A stretch of 64,000 nt of DNA from assembly GCA_949358305.1 (NCBI GenBank), contig OX442323.1, positions 7,130,001 through 7,194,000 on the forward strand, given 5' to 3'. Positions 1-11,189 of the stretch are shown here, one piece after another. The translations under genes and the position numbers were made by a program. How positions within the stretch are numbered: the first letter of the stretch is position 1; every line of letters starts with the position of its first letter. Source of the stretch: Strigamia acuminata. Lineage: Eukaryota > Arthropoda > Chilopoda > Geophilomorpha > Linotaeniidae. A model generated the notes under the pieces. That model did not search any database. It was not told the DNA's origin and saw only the letters and a program-made list of their open reading frames with translations.

Positions 1-3000
1 ACTACTCGAAGAGTTTATGAAAGATTTGACTCGGTTGACGTGTAAATTTATTCAACTGGCGACGGAGGAAGAGGTCCGAGTGTTTTTTCAACCGAGCTTC
101 GATCGTTTAAATAATGTGTTCGTTAATTTTATAGATATCGAGCGAAGACAAGTACTATTCCGAGGCGTTCGGCCGACTGTTAGAAGCCTGGGTGATCCTC
201 CATCACGACATACATTTATTCCCGTCGAATTTCTGTAAACAAGCGTCGGCCGAGATCGTCAATTCGTACCTCCAATGTCACATTTCGGCACCGGAAGGAA
301 TGAAACTCCAAGTAGAATTTTAATATATTGATCGATTCGATTTTAATTTTAATTTTTTTTCTGTTCAACGAGGATGCGAACAAAGAGGAGTTCTCGGAGA
401 ACGACGAGGACGACTGCACCGTTTTTGCCGACCAGTTGTCCGTAATTGGGATGCTCGCTCGACATTCTCTGGATTTGACCATTCCGACGCTCGTCAAGTG
501 AGTGAAATAAATTGAAAAAAAAAAAAAAAAAATAACAATCTTCAATGTTTTGTATTTAGATTAATGGAAACTCGGGTCCAGTTGTTGGAGTACCACCTTA
601 AGAAATTGCACCAACAGGCAATAACTCCGCACGAATTGTCGTCTTTGAACACCCTCTACGAAGATTTACATTGGATGGTTTTAATTATCGGTAATTTGAA
701 GGAGAAATTTTTGTTTTTCGTTTTATTGATTTATATATTTTCTAGGACACACGTTGTTTCGAGAACAGGAAGGGGAAATGGCGTTAGTACCCTCGGAGAT
801 CATGCATTACTCCATTAGCATGCATTCCTCGGTGAACATCGAAAACACGCTGCAGTTATTCGTGCCGGTGGACCGCGTCGTTCATGAGAATACCGATTCT
901 GTCGTGCGCTTGATATCGACGGTGTTTTGGCTCAGCGAGCTCGAATTGCTGGCCATCAAAGCCAACATGGTGGCCGTTTTAAGCCCCGAAGTTTCCTCCA
1001 CGATCTTGTGGTTTTTGAAGCAATAAGACTGTGATTTTGGTTGAACAACGGTGTTTAATTGCCCATTGAACATCAAAGATGTCCGCAAGGTCGAGAGAAC
1101 ATAAAACAACTACAGTTATGACATCACGAGGTCATACATCAAGATTTTTGACCCGTGACATCAGTCAATCATTAGAAACTGAACAAATCTTAATAATTAC
1201 ATTACCAATTCGAAATATAATCCTAACATTTCCTCCTATTTTCGGAGTGAGTAAATTTCTACATTTCATTTATACAATCCAACCAATAAACAATAAAGAT
1301 TAAATTAACTATTCAAATGACTTGAGATCTTCCAAGCATCTTTGAAGTTTTGGTCCGGTTAACGCCTTCGTCAGGAAATCCGCTTGCATCCGTTCGCTTG
1401 CGATGTGCTTAACCTTTATACCGCTTCTTAATAATTCTTCTTTGGTGAAGTGATATCGTCTATTCATCAACTTTGTACGCATCCGCTGCGTTGCTCCTTC
1501 CAATATTTGTATAGCGCCAGAGTTATCATTATAAATAACTTTGTTTTCGGTATCCATTGTCTTTCCACATAATTCTATCAGAAGGAATTCAGTCCAGATC
1601 AATTCTTGGAGTGCTTCTGCAATTGCGTTCAGCTCGCTTTCAGTTGCCGAAAGCGCAACAGTCCGTTGCTTCGAGCTTCTCCAGTTAAGCAAGCTGTCAC
1701 CATGTTTGATGACATATCCAGTGAAGGATTTCGCATCAACACTGGAATCCCATGATGCATCTGCGTAGCAATGGATCTCTCCAGGCTGCCTGCGGTAGAA
1801 TAAACCTTGGTCTGCTGTTCCTTTTATGTATCTGAACACTCTTTTGATGGCTTGCAAGTGTATGGCTCTGGGGTCTTTGTTATACTGCGATAACGAACTC
1901 ACAGCGTAGCTTACATCGGGGCGGGTCCCTGTTGCAAGATACATTATTGTTCCCACCATTTCCTGGTAGAATTTGGCGTCTATCTTCTTACTTTCTTCAT
2001 AAACGTCCAAATTTTGATTCGGGTCAAGTGGGGTTACTGCTGCGTTACAGTCTGTTAAGCCATATTTTTGCAACACTTTCCTGATGTATTTGTGTTGTGA
2101 AAGGAATATGCCGTCCTTTCTTTGATCCACCTCCATACCGAGTATAAAAGTCAACTCCCCAAGATGTACAAGTTCTATTTTCTTGGACAGCTGTCCCATA
2201 ACCTGCTTTTTGAATTCTGGCGTTGAACTTAGCGTCACAGTGTCATCGACGTATAATCCCAAATAAAGGAAATCTTTGTTTCTTCTCAACAAGAATAAGC
2301 ACGGGTCACATAGTGACTGCTTGAATCCTAATTTCAGAAGTTCCTTCCGCATCTTTTTGAACCAGCAGAGTCCGCTCTGCTTAAGACCGTAGATGCTCTT
2401 TAATAAATGGCAAACTTTGCCTTTGTCACGTGTTGTATAACCCTGCGGTGCAAGCATAAAAATAGTCTCTTTGAGTTTTCCATGAAGATACGCCGTCTTC
2501 ACATCATCTTGCTCAATTTCGATGCCCATCCTGGCTCCAATATTGATTAACATACGTAAAGTCTCCATTCGTATGACAGGGGCGTAGGTTTCATGGTAGT
2601 CTGTCCCTGGTCTCTGTGCATAACCAGCGGCTACGAGGCGTGCCTTGTACAGAGGGTTTTTTCCAAACTTGTCAGTTTTTAAGCGATAAACCCACTTCGA
2701 CTTAATGGGTCTTGCTCCCTTCGGTAAGTCAACCTCTTCCCATACCTCATGAGTTGCCATAGATCCCATCTCTTCATTCATGGCATGCACCCATTCATCT
2801 CGTTGGGGCGAACTCATTGCTTCTTTATAAGAGGAGGGAACGATGAATTCTGCTCGATACGCTGTATGTTCGGATTTGCGTTTTTTTCGCTTCGAGCGTC
2901 TCAACCCAGGCGTGATTGCGGGATTGGGTTCCGACAATTTGCGCTTTCTCTCTTCTTCCGCTCTTTTAGAACGACGTAATCCGGATGGGCCCGCTTGATT

Positions 3001-6000
3001 ATCCGAAATTCCCTGTTTCCGCTGTTGCAAAACTTCTTTTGTCGTTCCCTTTGGACGACCTCGTTTGGGCTTCTGCTGCTCCTCTTCCTCTGATTCTGTC
3101 GACGATTCTGACTCTTCGTGATCTGGTAATTCCTCCGAGCTCGATTCGAAGAAGTCCGGTGCCGACCCGAAAGATTCGTCGTCATCATCGTCGCCTTCCT
3201 CTTCCCCCAGAGGAACTGGAATGGGGTCCTTATGGGTAAGTGGAGGTCCAATGTCCATTTCAACTTCCTTTTCCAGCTGCTCTGGTGGTAATAGACAGAA
3301 TCCCAATTTTCCTTCTTCGAACTGGACGTTACGTACTTCCATAATACGCTCCAATTCGGGTAAATAAATTCGATAAGCCTTGCGTTTCAATGAATATCCA
3401 ACAAATATCCCTTTTTGCGTTTTTGCTTCTAATTTAGTTTGCTGAAATTTTGGTTTTAAGACGTGCGCAATGCATCCAAATCTTCTTAAATGTTCAACTG
3501 TTGGCGTGTGATTTGTCCATTTCTCTTCAGGACTCCTCCCATGCACAGAAGTCATACATAAATTTCTACTGTGTACTGCTGCTTGTACAGCTTCGCCCCA
3601 AAACGGTTTCGGTAATTTAGACTCGAGTAGCATTGTCCTCGCTGCCTCCATTATGGTTCTGTTTGCACGTTCGGAAATCCCATTTGACTGTGCCGAATAT
3701 GCAGTCGTAAATTCGTGCTTGATTCCTTTCTTCTTGAAGAAATCAGCCAGCGATGACGCAACAAACTCACCGCCATTGTCGCTTCGTACTCGTTTTACAA
3801 GCAAACCCATCTGTACTTCTTGTTCTTGGACAAAATCCTGAAATACTTCTGATGTTTGGCCTTTAGTTTGCAGAATCTTGACAAAGATCTTCCTACTGGT
3901 GTCGTCCACGATGGTTAGGACGTAGTTACCATCCGCATAAGTTGGAGGATTTATTTGTCCGACCAAGTCCAAATGTAAAAGCTCTAGTATTCTTGAGGAT
4001 TGCTTCCCCTTCACTGCACTGTAAGGCTTGGCTGTGCTCTTCCCTTCAATGCAGGCTTCACACGTGGCAGGAACATCCTTTTTCATCGTCAATCCTCGAA
4101 CAATGCGTTGTTCCGACATCTGCATGAGCGTGCGGAAGTTGACATGCGCTAAGCGCTTATGCCATAATTCTTGTGTTACAAGGTTGGCTTCTTCTATTTG
4201 TTTCGTTTTTTCTTTTAGAAAGAAACTGTCTCCTCTTCGATTGGCTTCCATCATGACTTGGTCTTTATCGTTGAGGATTTGTGCCACATTCTTCATAAAC
4301 AAGACTTTGCAACCTGAATCTACTATTTTCGGAACTGACAAAAGGTGTTTCTTCAACTTGGGTACATACAACACATTTTCCAATTTAATGTGTGCACGTG
4401 GTGTCTTTAACTCCATTTGCCCTTTTCCATCTGCTTGCAATTCAGTCCCTACTCCTGCTAGGCCTATTTTCTGTATTCCCTCATCAAATTGAGTGAATTT
4501 TGCTCGTTTAGACGTCATATGGCTCGATGCGCCAGAGTCAAGAAGCCATTCGAGGGAAATATCTGTCGTTTCAATTTCCTCTTCGTGCGTGACGTGAAAA
4601 GTGAAATAAAACTCCGGTTCATCCGCGTCCGTTGCGATTGCAGCCGCCTCCTTTTTGGTGTTCCCGCGTCCGCGACCCGCCGGTTTTTGCTTGGTGTCGT
4701 CAGTGCGGTTCTTTTCCACTTTGGGCCGCCAACAATCACGCGAAAAATGTCCTGGCTTATTGCAATTAAAGCATTTAAAACCTGTTTTCTTCTTGGCTTT
4801 GTATGCGCTTTCCGTCAAATTTTCCCGCCCAAAATCCGGATTTCCACGTCGATGTTCGCGTTCTTCCTGTTTGAGTTGGGCACGAACGTCATCTAATGAC
4901 AGCGTCTTGTTCGCATTTAGCGCCTTCTTTACCATATTAAACTCGGCTCTCAAACCGTGTAAAATATAAGATGTCATTTCTCTATCTGTGAGAATTTTAC
5001 CCAATTCAGCGCTTTTTGTTGCGAGAGCTTCCGACCGATCCATAAAAGCGTCGACATCTTCTGATTTGCTCATTCTAAGTTGAGCTAATTCAAAAGTCAA
5101 GTCAATCTTCTGATCTTCTATTCTTCCCGCCATGTGCGCTTCAATTTTCTCCCACAACGCTTTTGCGTTTTCATCACGGCTGTATCGCATGGCTTGCTGA
5201 GATGAGAGTGTCAGGGCAATGATTGTGAGTGCCTGTGAATTCTTCTTGTCCCACTCTTTCCATTTTTTCAATGCATCATCGTAATCTGGGTCTGCTGGGT
5301 CGGCGGGTTTGGCTGGTCCTACTTCTATTATAGCTTCATCCCAAAGCTCTTTGACACGCAGAATGCCTCGCACCTTCATTCGCCATAAGAAGTAGTTGGT
5401 GTTAGTTAATTTCTCAACACTAGCAACATTTGCTATCCCGGCATCCGTCGTCGCCATTTTGTTTTTCCCTTTGATAATAAATATCCGAATCAACCGTCTT
5501 ATTTAAACAATAAAATACGTTGATACTTATCTATTTCAGTGCCTTGTATTTTCCCAGGCACATGAAATGTATACACCGTTGTTTTCCTTCGTTTTTCGAC
5601 ACGTAGCGATGTCAACTCGTTTTCCGCGTTGTCGTCGGTCGTACGTCTCGTATGCGCTCCGCCGACGTCGTTCAAACGTTCGTCGTTTCTCGTCCTGCGT
5701 CGAATCTGCTTCCCGGAGTCGTTCGACGCTTCACACCGCTATTTCCGAGTACAAAACAAAGCTTAAGTGGGCTTATATGTCGCAAAGACCGCCCTAATTT
5801 CGACAAATACTTAGCTTCTACTGTGCCTGTAAATCCTAGGCACAATTATTCTCGTTTCGCGATGTAACCGCTTCAATTTGGACCGTGATGGCTTCCGTGC
5901 ACTCGCCCGTCAATTCCGACACTCGTACGTCGCTCGTACGTTCACAATATCCGAAATTTGAACGTGCGCTGCAGGAAACCATCCTCTGCTACCAATGTTG

Positions 6001-8551
6001 AGGTTTTTGAAGCAATAAGACTGTGATTTTGGTTGAACAACGGTGTTTAATTGCCCATTGAACATCAAAGATGTCCGCAAGGTCGAGAGAACATAAAACA
6101 ACTACAGTTATGACATCACGAGGTCATACATCAAGATTTTTGACCCGTGACATCAGTCAATCATTAGAAACTGAACAAATCTTAATAATTACATTACCAA
6201 TTCGAAATATAATCCTAACAGGTCCAGTTCCTATTTGATGCCGAACGAAATTTATTATACTCAAGTATTGAATGATGAATTTGTATAATTTCAAGGTTTT
6301 CATTATTTTTGTTGGGGAATTTAGATCAGCGCAGCTCTGAACACGGCATTCGGAAGGGATTCGGAGCGCGGACTGTGGTGTCTGAACTCGTTGATTCATA
6401 AAATCGACTGCAATTTGGTGGCGTGGAACGGGGAACCGAAGGTCATCAACAACAGCATCCAGCTGCTCGTCACCTTGGTCGATTGCAGGGAAAAGTAATG
6501 GTCTGATTGGTGATTTAATTAGTGGTTTTTAATGGATTTGATTGGCAGGAGGAACTGCGTGGTGAAAAGCGAGAGCATGTGCGCGCTTCTGCAGAAGCAC
6601 AGCGGGCAGTCGCTCATGTTTTTGTCGTCGGACGCGAAAAAAGGGCTGTTGAAAGCGTTCGTGTTGGCCGGATTGGTGGCGAAGGACAACGAGACGAAAG
6701 AACTCTATTGGAAACAGGTGTTGAACCCGTAGCTTCTAAACCCATAACGTTTTAGGGGTATTAGTACATTTTTCTTTTTTGTTTGTTCACTTTATCTTTC
6801 TATTTTTTTCTTTGCAAATTTCTTATTTTTTACGCTAATAGTGATTTGTTCAATGAGGTAAGACGGATTTTATGTTTGTTTTCTTTTTTATTATCATTTA
6901 TTTGAGGGTTAGAAATTATTTATTTTTATTTTGTTTTATTTTGCAAATTATTTGAAATAATTTTTATTCATTTTTTAAATTGTTAGATTTTTAAACCGTT
7001 GCAAGAGATGTTCAAGGGCTTGATTTGTCGAGAGAATTTTGTGCGGGTCTATCAAGAGGAGATAGTCAAGAAGGAATTAACTCATTTGATGGATTGTTTT
7101 AATGGTAAGAATTGGCAGATTTTAGTTTAATCTAATTTTATTACTGTACTTCCGCAAATTATTTGAACTTGTGGACATTTTCGTTCGTTTTACGTTCATT
7201 TTGCATTTGGATTTTGGAACGAACGTAGAAGAATGTTCAACGTTCATTTTGTTTCTTTTTCCGTTTTAATTACAATTCAAATGTGGTTTTTAATTGCGGA
7301 AATATGTTAATTTGTTTGTTTATTCTACAGGAATCGTGCAAGGATGCGACGCGCAGAACGCGAAACTTATATTTTCATTTCTTCATCCGATCATCAGCGA
7401 GTTTGCGTCGCTGCTTTCATTTTATCACAATTACCAAGACATGGTGGAACAAATCTTCCAACTTTTCTGCGAATGTACAAAACGGATCCTCTGCTACCTC
7501 GACCCGTCCGAGTCGAAAATATTATTCGAATGTTGTCTTTCTGTGATACAAACTTATGCAAAATTCAATACGGGTAGCAAAATTGTTCATTTTTATCGAC
7601 TCCTTATTGATTTGTTGATTGGTTTTAGGTAAGCAATCGATCAGTTCGACCGAAGAAGAGGACCAGTACGAAGATATCTTACTGCTGATGGAGTTGCTTA
7701 CGAATTTGCTGTCGAAGGAATTTCTCGATTTTAGCGCGTGCGATGCGGAGGAAAACGACGGACACGTCGTGTCGGCCGCCGACGTGACGCTTTACGGGCT
7801 CAACATTCTGATGCCGTTGATGAATGCAGAGTTGCTCCGATTTCCACGTTTGTGTCTGCAGTATTTTAAGATGATCACTTTTGTGTCGGAGATTTATCCG
7901 GAGAAGATCTGCCAGTTACCGGAAGGGCTTTTCAAACAACTCATTGCTTCCGTCGAATTGGGTTTAAGAGAGTAAATGTTGAAATTGAAGCGAATTTAAA
8001 TTGTTTGATAACGTTTTCTACGTTTCGGCAGATTCGCGTCGAACATTATGACGTTGTGCTTCGACTTTGTGGCTTGTTTAACAACTTACATGACTAAAAA
8101 CCATCTCAGGAATTATAGTTACGTCGCGCTGAAACCATTTTTGAAGGTAGAAAATGAGTTGTAGTGGAATAATGGATATTTAATTGTTGTTTCTTTATTT
8201 ATAGATGACGTTTAATATTGTTTTGATGCAGAGTTTTGATTTTGATCTTGCGCAGTCGGCGTGTGGCGCGTTGTTTATGTTGATTTTCTTGTATCAAGTG
8301 GGTTTTATTTGTTTTTAAAACTATTTAGGATTTAATTTGTTTTGTTGTGTTTGTAGGACCAGTATCAAGAAATCGTGGAAAGCATTTTGAGCAGTCAAGT
8401 GGACCAAGTTTGTTATCAACGATTGGGGAATTCGTTTAACGATTTGTTGGCGGGGGTTCAGTTGATTGACGACAGGCAAAACCGAACAAAATTCCGTGAA
8501 AATTTTGAACAGTTTGTTGCTGATGTGAGGGGGTTCTTGTGTGTCAAATGA
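1..8551 (+). CDS. XPO4: Exportin-4 (C-terminal part), coding exon split by a Copia insertion
   Basis: Exportin-4 is a HEAT-repeat karyopherin that moves cargo through nuclear pores with Ran. Exons read as 1-73 (donor could be 79), 135-311, 373-497, 560-690, 746-1020, [Copia], 6221-6264, 6325-6494, 6549-6717, 6987-7104, 7331-7573, 7629-7971, 8032-8146, 8205-8297 and 8357-8551; phases agree at every junction. Landmarks recognised from the family are YEDLHWMVLI, VPSEIMHYSI, EEEDQYEDILLLMELLTNLL and the final GFLCVK before TGA. About 750 residues are present; vertebrate XPO4 has about 1150, so the N-terminal part lies off the window. Coding stops after WFLK at 1020, where the LTR adds one Gln codon and a stop; the same exon resumes at 6221. 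As read, this allele is interrupted. The family call is firm; whether the gene is inactive depends on whether the insertion is fixed. Confidence 0.92.
1016..1228 (-). repeat. Copia 3' LTR (truncated at its outer end)
   Basis: This copy is base-for-base identical to 6008-6220. The other LTR begins TGTTGA at 5996, but this copy lacks those outermost bases. It joins XPO4 exon sequence through an 11-base stretch (1010-1020) common to the exon and the LTR end. Confidence 0.9.
1229..1245 (-). promoter_or_regulatory. Copia polypurine tract
   Basis: The minus strand reads AATAGGAGGAAA directly before the 3' LTR, as expected for the plus-strand DNA primer. Confidence 0.7.
1309..5457 (-). CDS. Copia gag-pol polyprotein, apparently intact
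   Basis: The frame opens at 5493, but the likely start is the Met of MATTDAG at 5457, giving about 1382 residues. Counting from 5493: UBN2-like gag; CCHC zinc knuckle at 241-254; aspartic protease DSG at 319-321; integrase zinc region with HKRLAH (445-450) and CEAC (478-481); integrase core with D509, D572 and E608; an acidic linker with an AT-hook-like KRGRPKG near 810; reverse transcriptase with YVDD at 1081-1084; RNase H around HCYADASWD (1241) and YNDNSGA (1321). No frameshift or stop is seen, so the element could be autonomous. Confidence 0.95.
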   Translation of the reverse strand: MATTDAGIANVASVEKLTNTNYFLWRMKVRGILRVKELWDEAIIEVGPAKPADPADPDYDDALKKWKEWDKKNSQALTIIALTLSSQQAMRYSRDENAKALWEKIEAHMAGRIEDQKIDLTFELAQLRMSKSEDVDAFMDRSEALATKSAELGKILTDREMTSYILHGLRAEFNMVKKALNANKTLSLDDVRAQLKQEEREHRRGNPDFGRENLTESAYKAKKKTGFKCFNCNKPGHFSRDCWRPKVEKNRTDDTKQKPAGRGRGNTKKEAAAIATDADEPEFYFTFHVTHEEEIETTDISLEWLLDSGASSHMTSKRAKFTQFDEGIQKIGLAGVGTELQADGKGQMELKTPRAHIKLENVLYVPKLKKHLLSVPKIVDSGCKVLFMKNVAQILNDKDQVMMEANRRGDSFFLKEKTKQIEEANLVTQELWHKRLAHVNFRTLMQMSEQRIVRGLTMKKDVPATCEACIEGKSTAKPYSAVKGKQSSRILELLHLDLVGQINPPTYADGNYVLTIVDDTSRKIFVKILQTKGQTSEVFQDFVQEQEVQMGLLVKRVRSDNGGEFVASSLADFFKKKGIKHEFTTAYSAQSNGISERANRTIMEAARTMLLESKLPKPFWGEAVQAAVHSRNLCMTSVHGRSPEEKWTNHTPTVEHLRRFGCIAHVLKPKFQQTKLEAKTQKGIFVGYSLKRKAYRIYLPELERIMEVRNVQFEEGKLGFCLLPPEQLEKEVEMDIGPPLTHKDPIPVPLGEEEGDDDDDESFGSAPDFFESSSEELPDHEESESSTESEEEEQQKPKRGRPKGTTKEVLQQRKQGISDNQAGPSGLRRSKRAEEERKRKLSEPNPAITPGLRRSKRKKRKSEHTAYRAEFIVPSSYKEAMSSPQRDEWVHAMNEEMGSMATHEVWEEVDLPKGARPIKSKWVYRLKTDKFGKNPLYKARLVAAGYAQRPGTDYHETYAPVIRMETLRMLINIGARMGIEIEQDDVKTAYLHGKLKETIFMLAPQGYTTRDKGKVCHLLKSIYGLKQSGLCWFKKMRKELLKLGFKQSLCDPCLFLLRRNKDFLYLGLYVDDTVTLSSTPEFKKQVMGQLSKKIELVHLGELTFILGMEVDQRKDGIFLSQHKYIRKVLQKYGLTDCNAAVTPLDPNQNLDVYEESKKIDAKFYQEMVGTIMYLATGTRPDVSYAVSSLSQYNKDPRAIHLQAIKRVFRYIKGTADQGLFYRRQPGEIHCYADASWDSSVDAKSFTGYVIKHGDSLLNWRSSKQRTVALSATESELNAIAEALQELIWTEFLLIELCGKTMDTENKVIYNDNSGAIQILEGATQRMRTKLMNRRYHFTKEELLRSGIKVKHIASERMQADFLTKALTGPKLQRCLEDLKSFE
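5979..5995 (-). promoter_or_regulatory. Copia primer-binding site
   Basis: Reading on the minus strand right after the 5' LTR is TTGGTAGCAGAGGATGG. This resembles the initiator-methionine tRNA primer sites of Copia elements and fixes the LTR border at 5996. Confidence 0.7.
5996..6220 (-). repeat. Copia 5' LTR (complete, 225 bp)
   Basis: The LTR is bounded by TG at 5996 and CA at 6220 on the plus strand. Inside it (towards 5995) is the primer-binding site; outside it (6221) XPO4 coding sequence resumes. Confidence 0.92.
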
Positions 8552-8960
8552 AATTGTTCATGTAGTTTATTCGATTAAAACAAAAGAATTTTTTTTATTA
8601 TACTTGAAGGTTGGGTGATATATTTCAAATTAATAAAGCTGCGAAAACTAAAGAAAAAATTCATAAATTGAGAATCATGCATGTTTCTGTTAGAAGTTAG
8701 TTTCAGATTGTAATCGATTAGAGAAGTTAATATTAGCGATTAGGACAATTGATAAAAGGAGAGAGTAAGTTTGAAATCACTTGGAACGTAGTTTGCTAAA
8801 TTTTGATTTATCTTTGGTTTGATTTTGATATTTTTGGCTTTTTCTCACTAGCTAGCACTATGCTCTGCGTCGTAGCTTCACTATTCAAAAAGAAGAAAAT
8901 GGCGATTTTGCTAGTTAATATAATCTCCATTGGAACCTTGCCTTTAGGTAACGTCTTGTT
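8552..8960. other. XPO4 3' flank, no gene seen
   Basis: Apart from the XPO4 poly(A) signal, this AT-rich stretch shows no conserved frame or recognisable element. Confidence 0.5.
8632..8637 (+). terminator. Polyadenylation signal of XPO4
   Basis: An AATAAA hexamer lies 81 bases past the XPO4 stop codon, in AT-rich DNA and on the same strand. It is the first good candidate for cleavage and polyadenylation of this transcript. Confidence 0.5.
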
Positions 8961-8964
8961 GCTA

Positions 8965-9690
8965 GTCGTACATCTCTGGAACTTTACTATTAGGTAGTTG
9001 TTGTACACGCTTCTGAAACTATCAATAGGTATCGTCCTGCATCTCTCTGAACTCTTATCACTAGTTATTGTTCTAACTGTAGTCATTGGACACTTCTCTA
9101 GACTTATACCGTTAGGTGTCGTCCTGTCCCTAGTCATTGCACACCCATTTTGGACCTACCAATAGGTATCGTCCTGTCGCTAGTCACTACACACACCTCT
9201 AAACTTACACCATTAAGTATCGTCCTTTCGCTAGTCATTGCACACCCCTCTGGACCTATACCATTAAGTATCGTCCTGTCGCTAGTCATTGCACACCCCT
9301 CTAGACCTATAACATTAGGTATCGTCCTGTAGCTAGTCATTGCACACCCCTTTGGACCTATAACATTAGGTACCGTCCTGTCGCTAGCCATTGCACACCC
9401 CTCTGGACCTATAACATTAGGTATCGTCCTTTTGCTAGACACAATGGCGGACTATAACGACTAGCGAGAGGACAATACCTAACGGTATAGGTCCAGAGGG
9501 GTGTGCAATAACTAGCGACAGGACGATACCTCATGGTATAAGTCCAGAGGGGTGTGCAATAACTAGCGACAGGACGATACCTAATGATAAAGTTCAACAG
9601 AAATGTGCAGTGACTAGCAACAGGATGGTACCTAATGATAAACTTTCAGAGAAGCGTGCAGTGACTAGCGACAGGACCACACCAAATAAT
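8965..9690. repeat. Inverted minisatellite, unit about 50 bp
   Basis: About eight imperfect units containing TATCGTCCTGTCGCTAGTCA run in one direction to about 9440. About four units then run in reverse complement (TGACTAGCGACAGGACGATA type) to 9690. The switch lies near 9440-9465. Short open frames here (HPSRPITLGIVLS type) are repeat translations. Confidence 0.85.
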
Positions 9691-11110
9691 TTTGATTGCA
9701 GCAACTAGCCGCATTAAAATACCTCTTTGCCACAGAACATTCACTAATTAAAAAACAATACCTGTTCGTACAACACACAGACAAACAAGATTACTTATAT
9801 TTCATGGCTGCATTGAGAAGGATCAGAAACAAATATAATGGGTTCTGAAAGGTAATGAGGAACAAAAACAAACCTAACGAGAAACAACCGTGACAAAAAA
9901 ACAGAAGAAAACGATACAGGCAGTAACAATGAAGAGAAAACGGTGCGAAGTACATTAACAAGGACAGGACAGGCAGAAACATAATGATGGCACAAGTGTA
10001 TTTGAGAAAAAATGCAATAGCACATTTAGGATTAGCATTACTTAACTAACAAATATACACAAGATAAAGAATAATTACCTTTAACGTGATGTGAATAATT
10101 CCCACCAACCTAAAGAAACAATACCAAAGTAGAAATCTGTACCATAAAATTTTTTATATTAACTTTTAATGTTAAATCAGGATAATATGTACAGCTACTG
10201 GATGCATTTCAACCAATACAACACGTTATACAATGAAAATACCTAACTGTTGACTCGTAACCCAGTGATTAGAGGAAACTTACTTCGTGTATGATTCCTT
10301 CTGTATTAATATTGGTAAATGATTATTCAAAGTGTGGATTTATTGCCACGAGAAGAAGCACAGATTGCTTACAAGTTAGTGCTAATTCACACCTCTCAAG
10401 TTCGAAGCTAAAGAACTAACAACTGGACAATACTTGATTGCATGGTTAGGAATAATATCGTAAGAATACTTGTTTAATCTAATGTTTTGTCTTTCTGGCC
10501 AGCCCCTTGCTAGGTGCAGATGGCACAATGCTCTTTTGCTCTACTCTCTTAACCGTTCTTCGTACTTTGTTCTAAGCCAACTGTTTGTTGCCTAACATTT
10601 CACAATCGTTTCACAATTAAATCCGAATTTACATACAATATCACTATAATTTATAAATATAAGAGAACGAGTTTTTTCTGCAGTCTATTTCTAAATAGCT
10701 CAATCTTATAAAAATGCAATTAACTCTAATTTAATTGCTTTCTCACAATTAATAGTTCTCACCTGTTTAGTGAGTTTAAAACTATTTTCTAACTCTACAT
10801 TATTGAGTTTAAATAATAATAAAATAACATTTCCTTAACCGTCTTGTTGGATGATGGTGAGCAGTGAGTGGTGATAGGCTTCCCCCTCAACACCATCTTC
10901 GTGATGAAGAGACTTTATTGGTTTTCACTTTAAGGTTTATTGATGACCACTGTCGTACTGTGCACGCACAAACAACGACACGCAACTGACTTCGAATTAT
11001 TTCATAATCATAAACAATATTTAATTTAGAAAACCAATAAACTTTTAAAATCAAATTGCATAAAATCCTCACCCACAATGCTTAAGCCTGTATTTTAGCT
11101 GTTAAAACTC
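9691..11110. other. AT-rich intergenic DNA, no gene recognised
   Basis: No long frame, family motif or paired splice sites could be supported on either strand. It probably includes decayed transposon sequence. Confidence 0.5.
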
Positions 11111-11189
11111 ATTGTGCTGACTTTTCTGGTAGAAAATCTCATTCGCGGTGCTGGATTGGACTGGACTGGACTGGTGTTTGGCTTTTCCA

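Larger units (their letters stand above)
1016..6220 (-). mobile_element. Copia-type (Ty1/Copia) LTR retrotransposon, intact coding region
   Basis: The element is oriented on the minus strand inside an XPO4 coding exon. Its two LTRs match exactly over the 213 bases they share. A primer-binding site, one long gag-pol frame and a purine-rich tract sit in the right order. The integrase-before-RT order defines Ty1/Copia. Identical LTRs and an undamaged frame point to recent insertion. No clean target-site duplication remains: the right flank begins GGTCC, but the left flank has lost the matching bases together with the last LTR bases (see findings). Confidence 0.95.
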
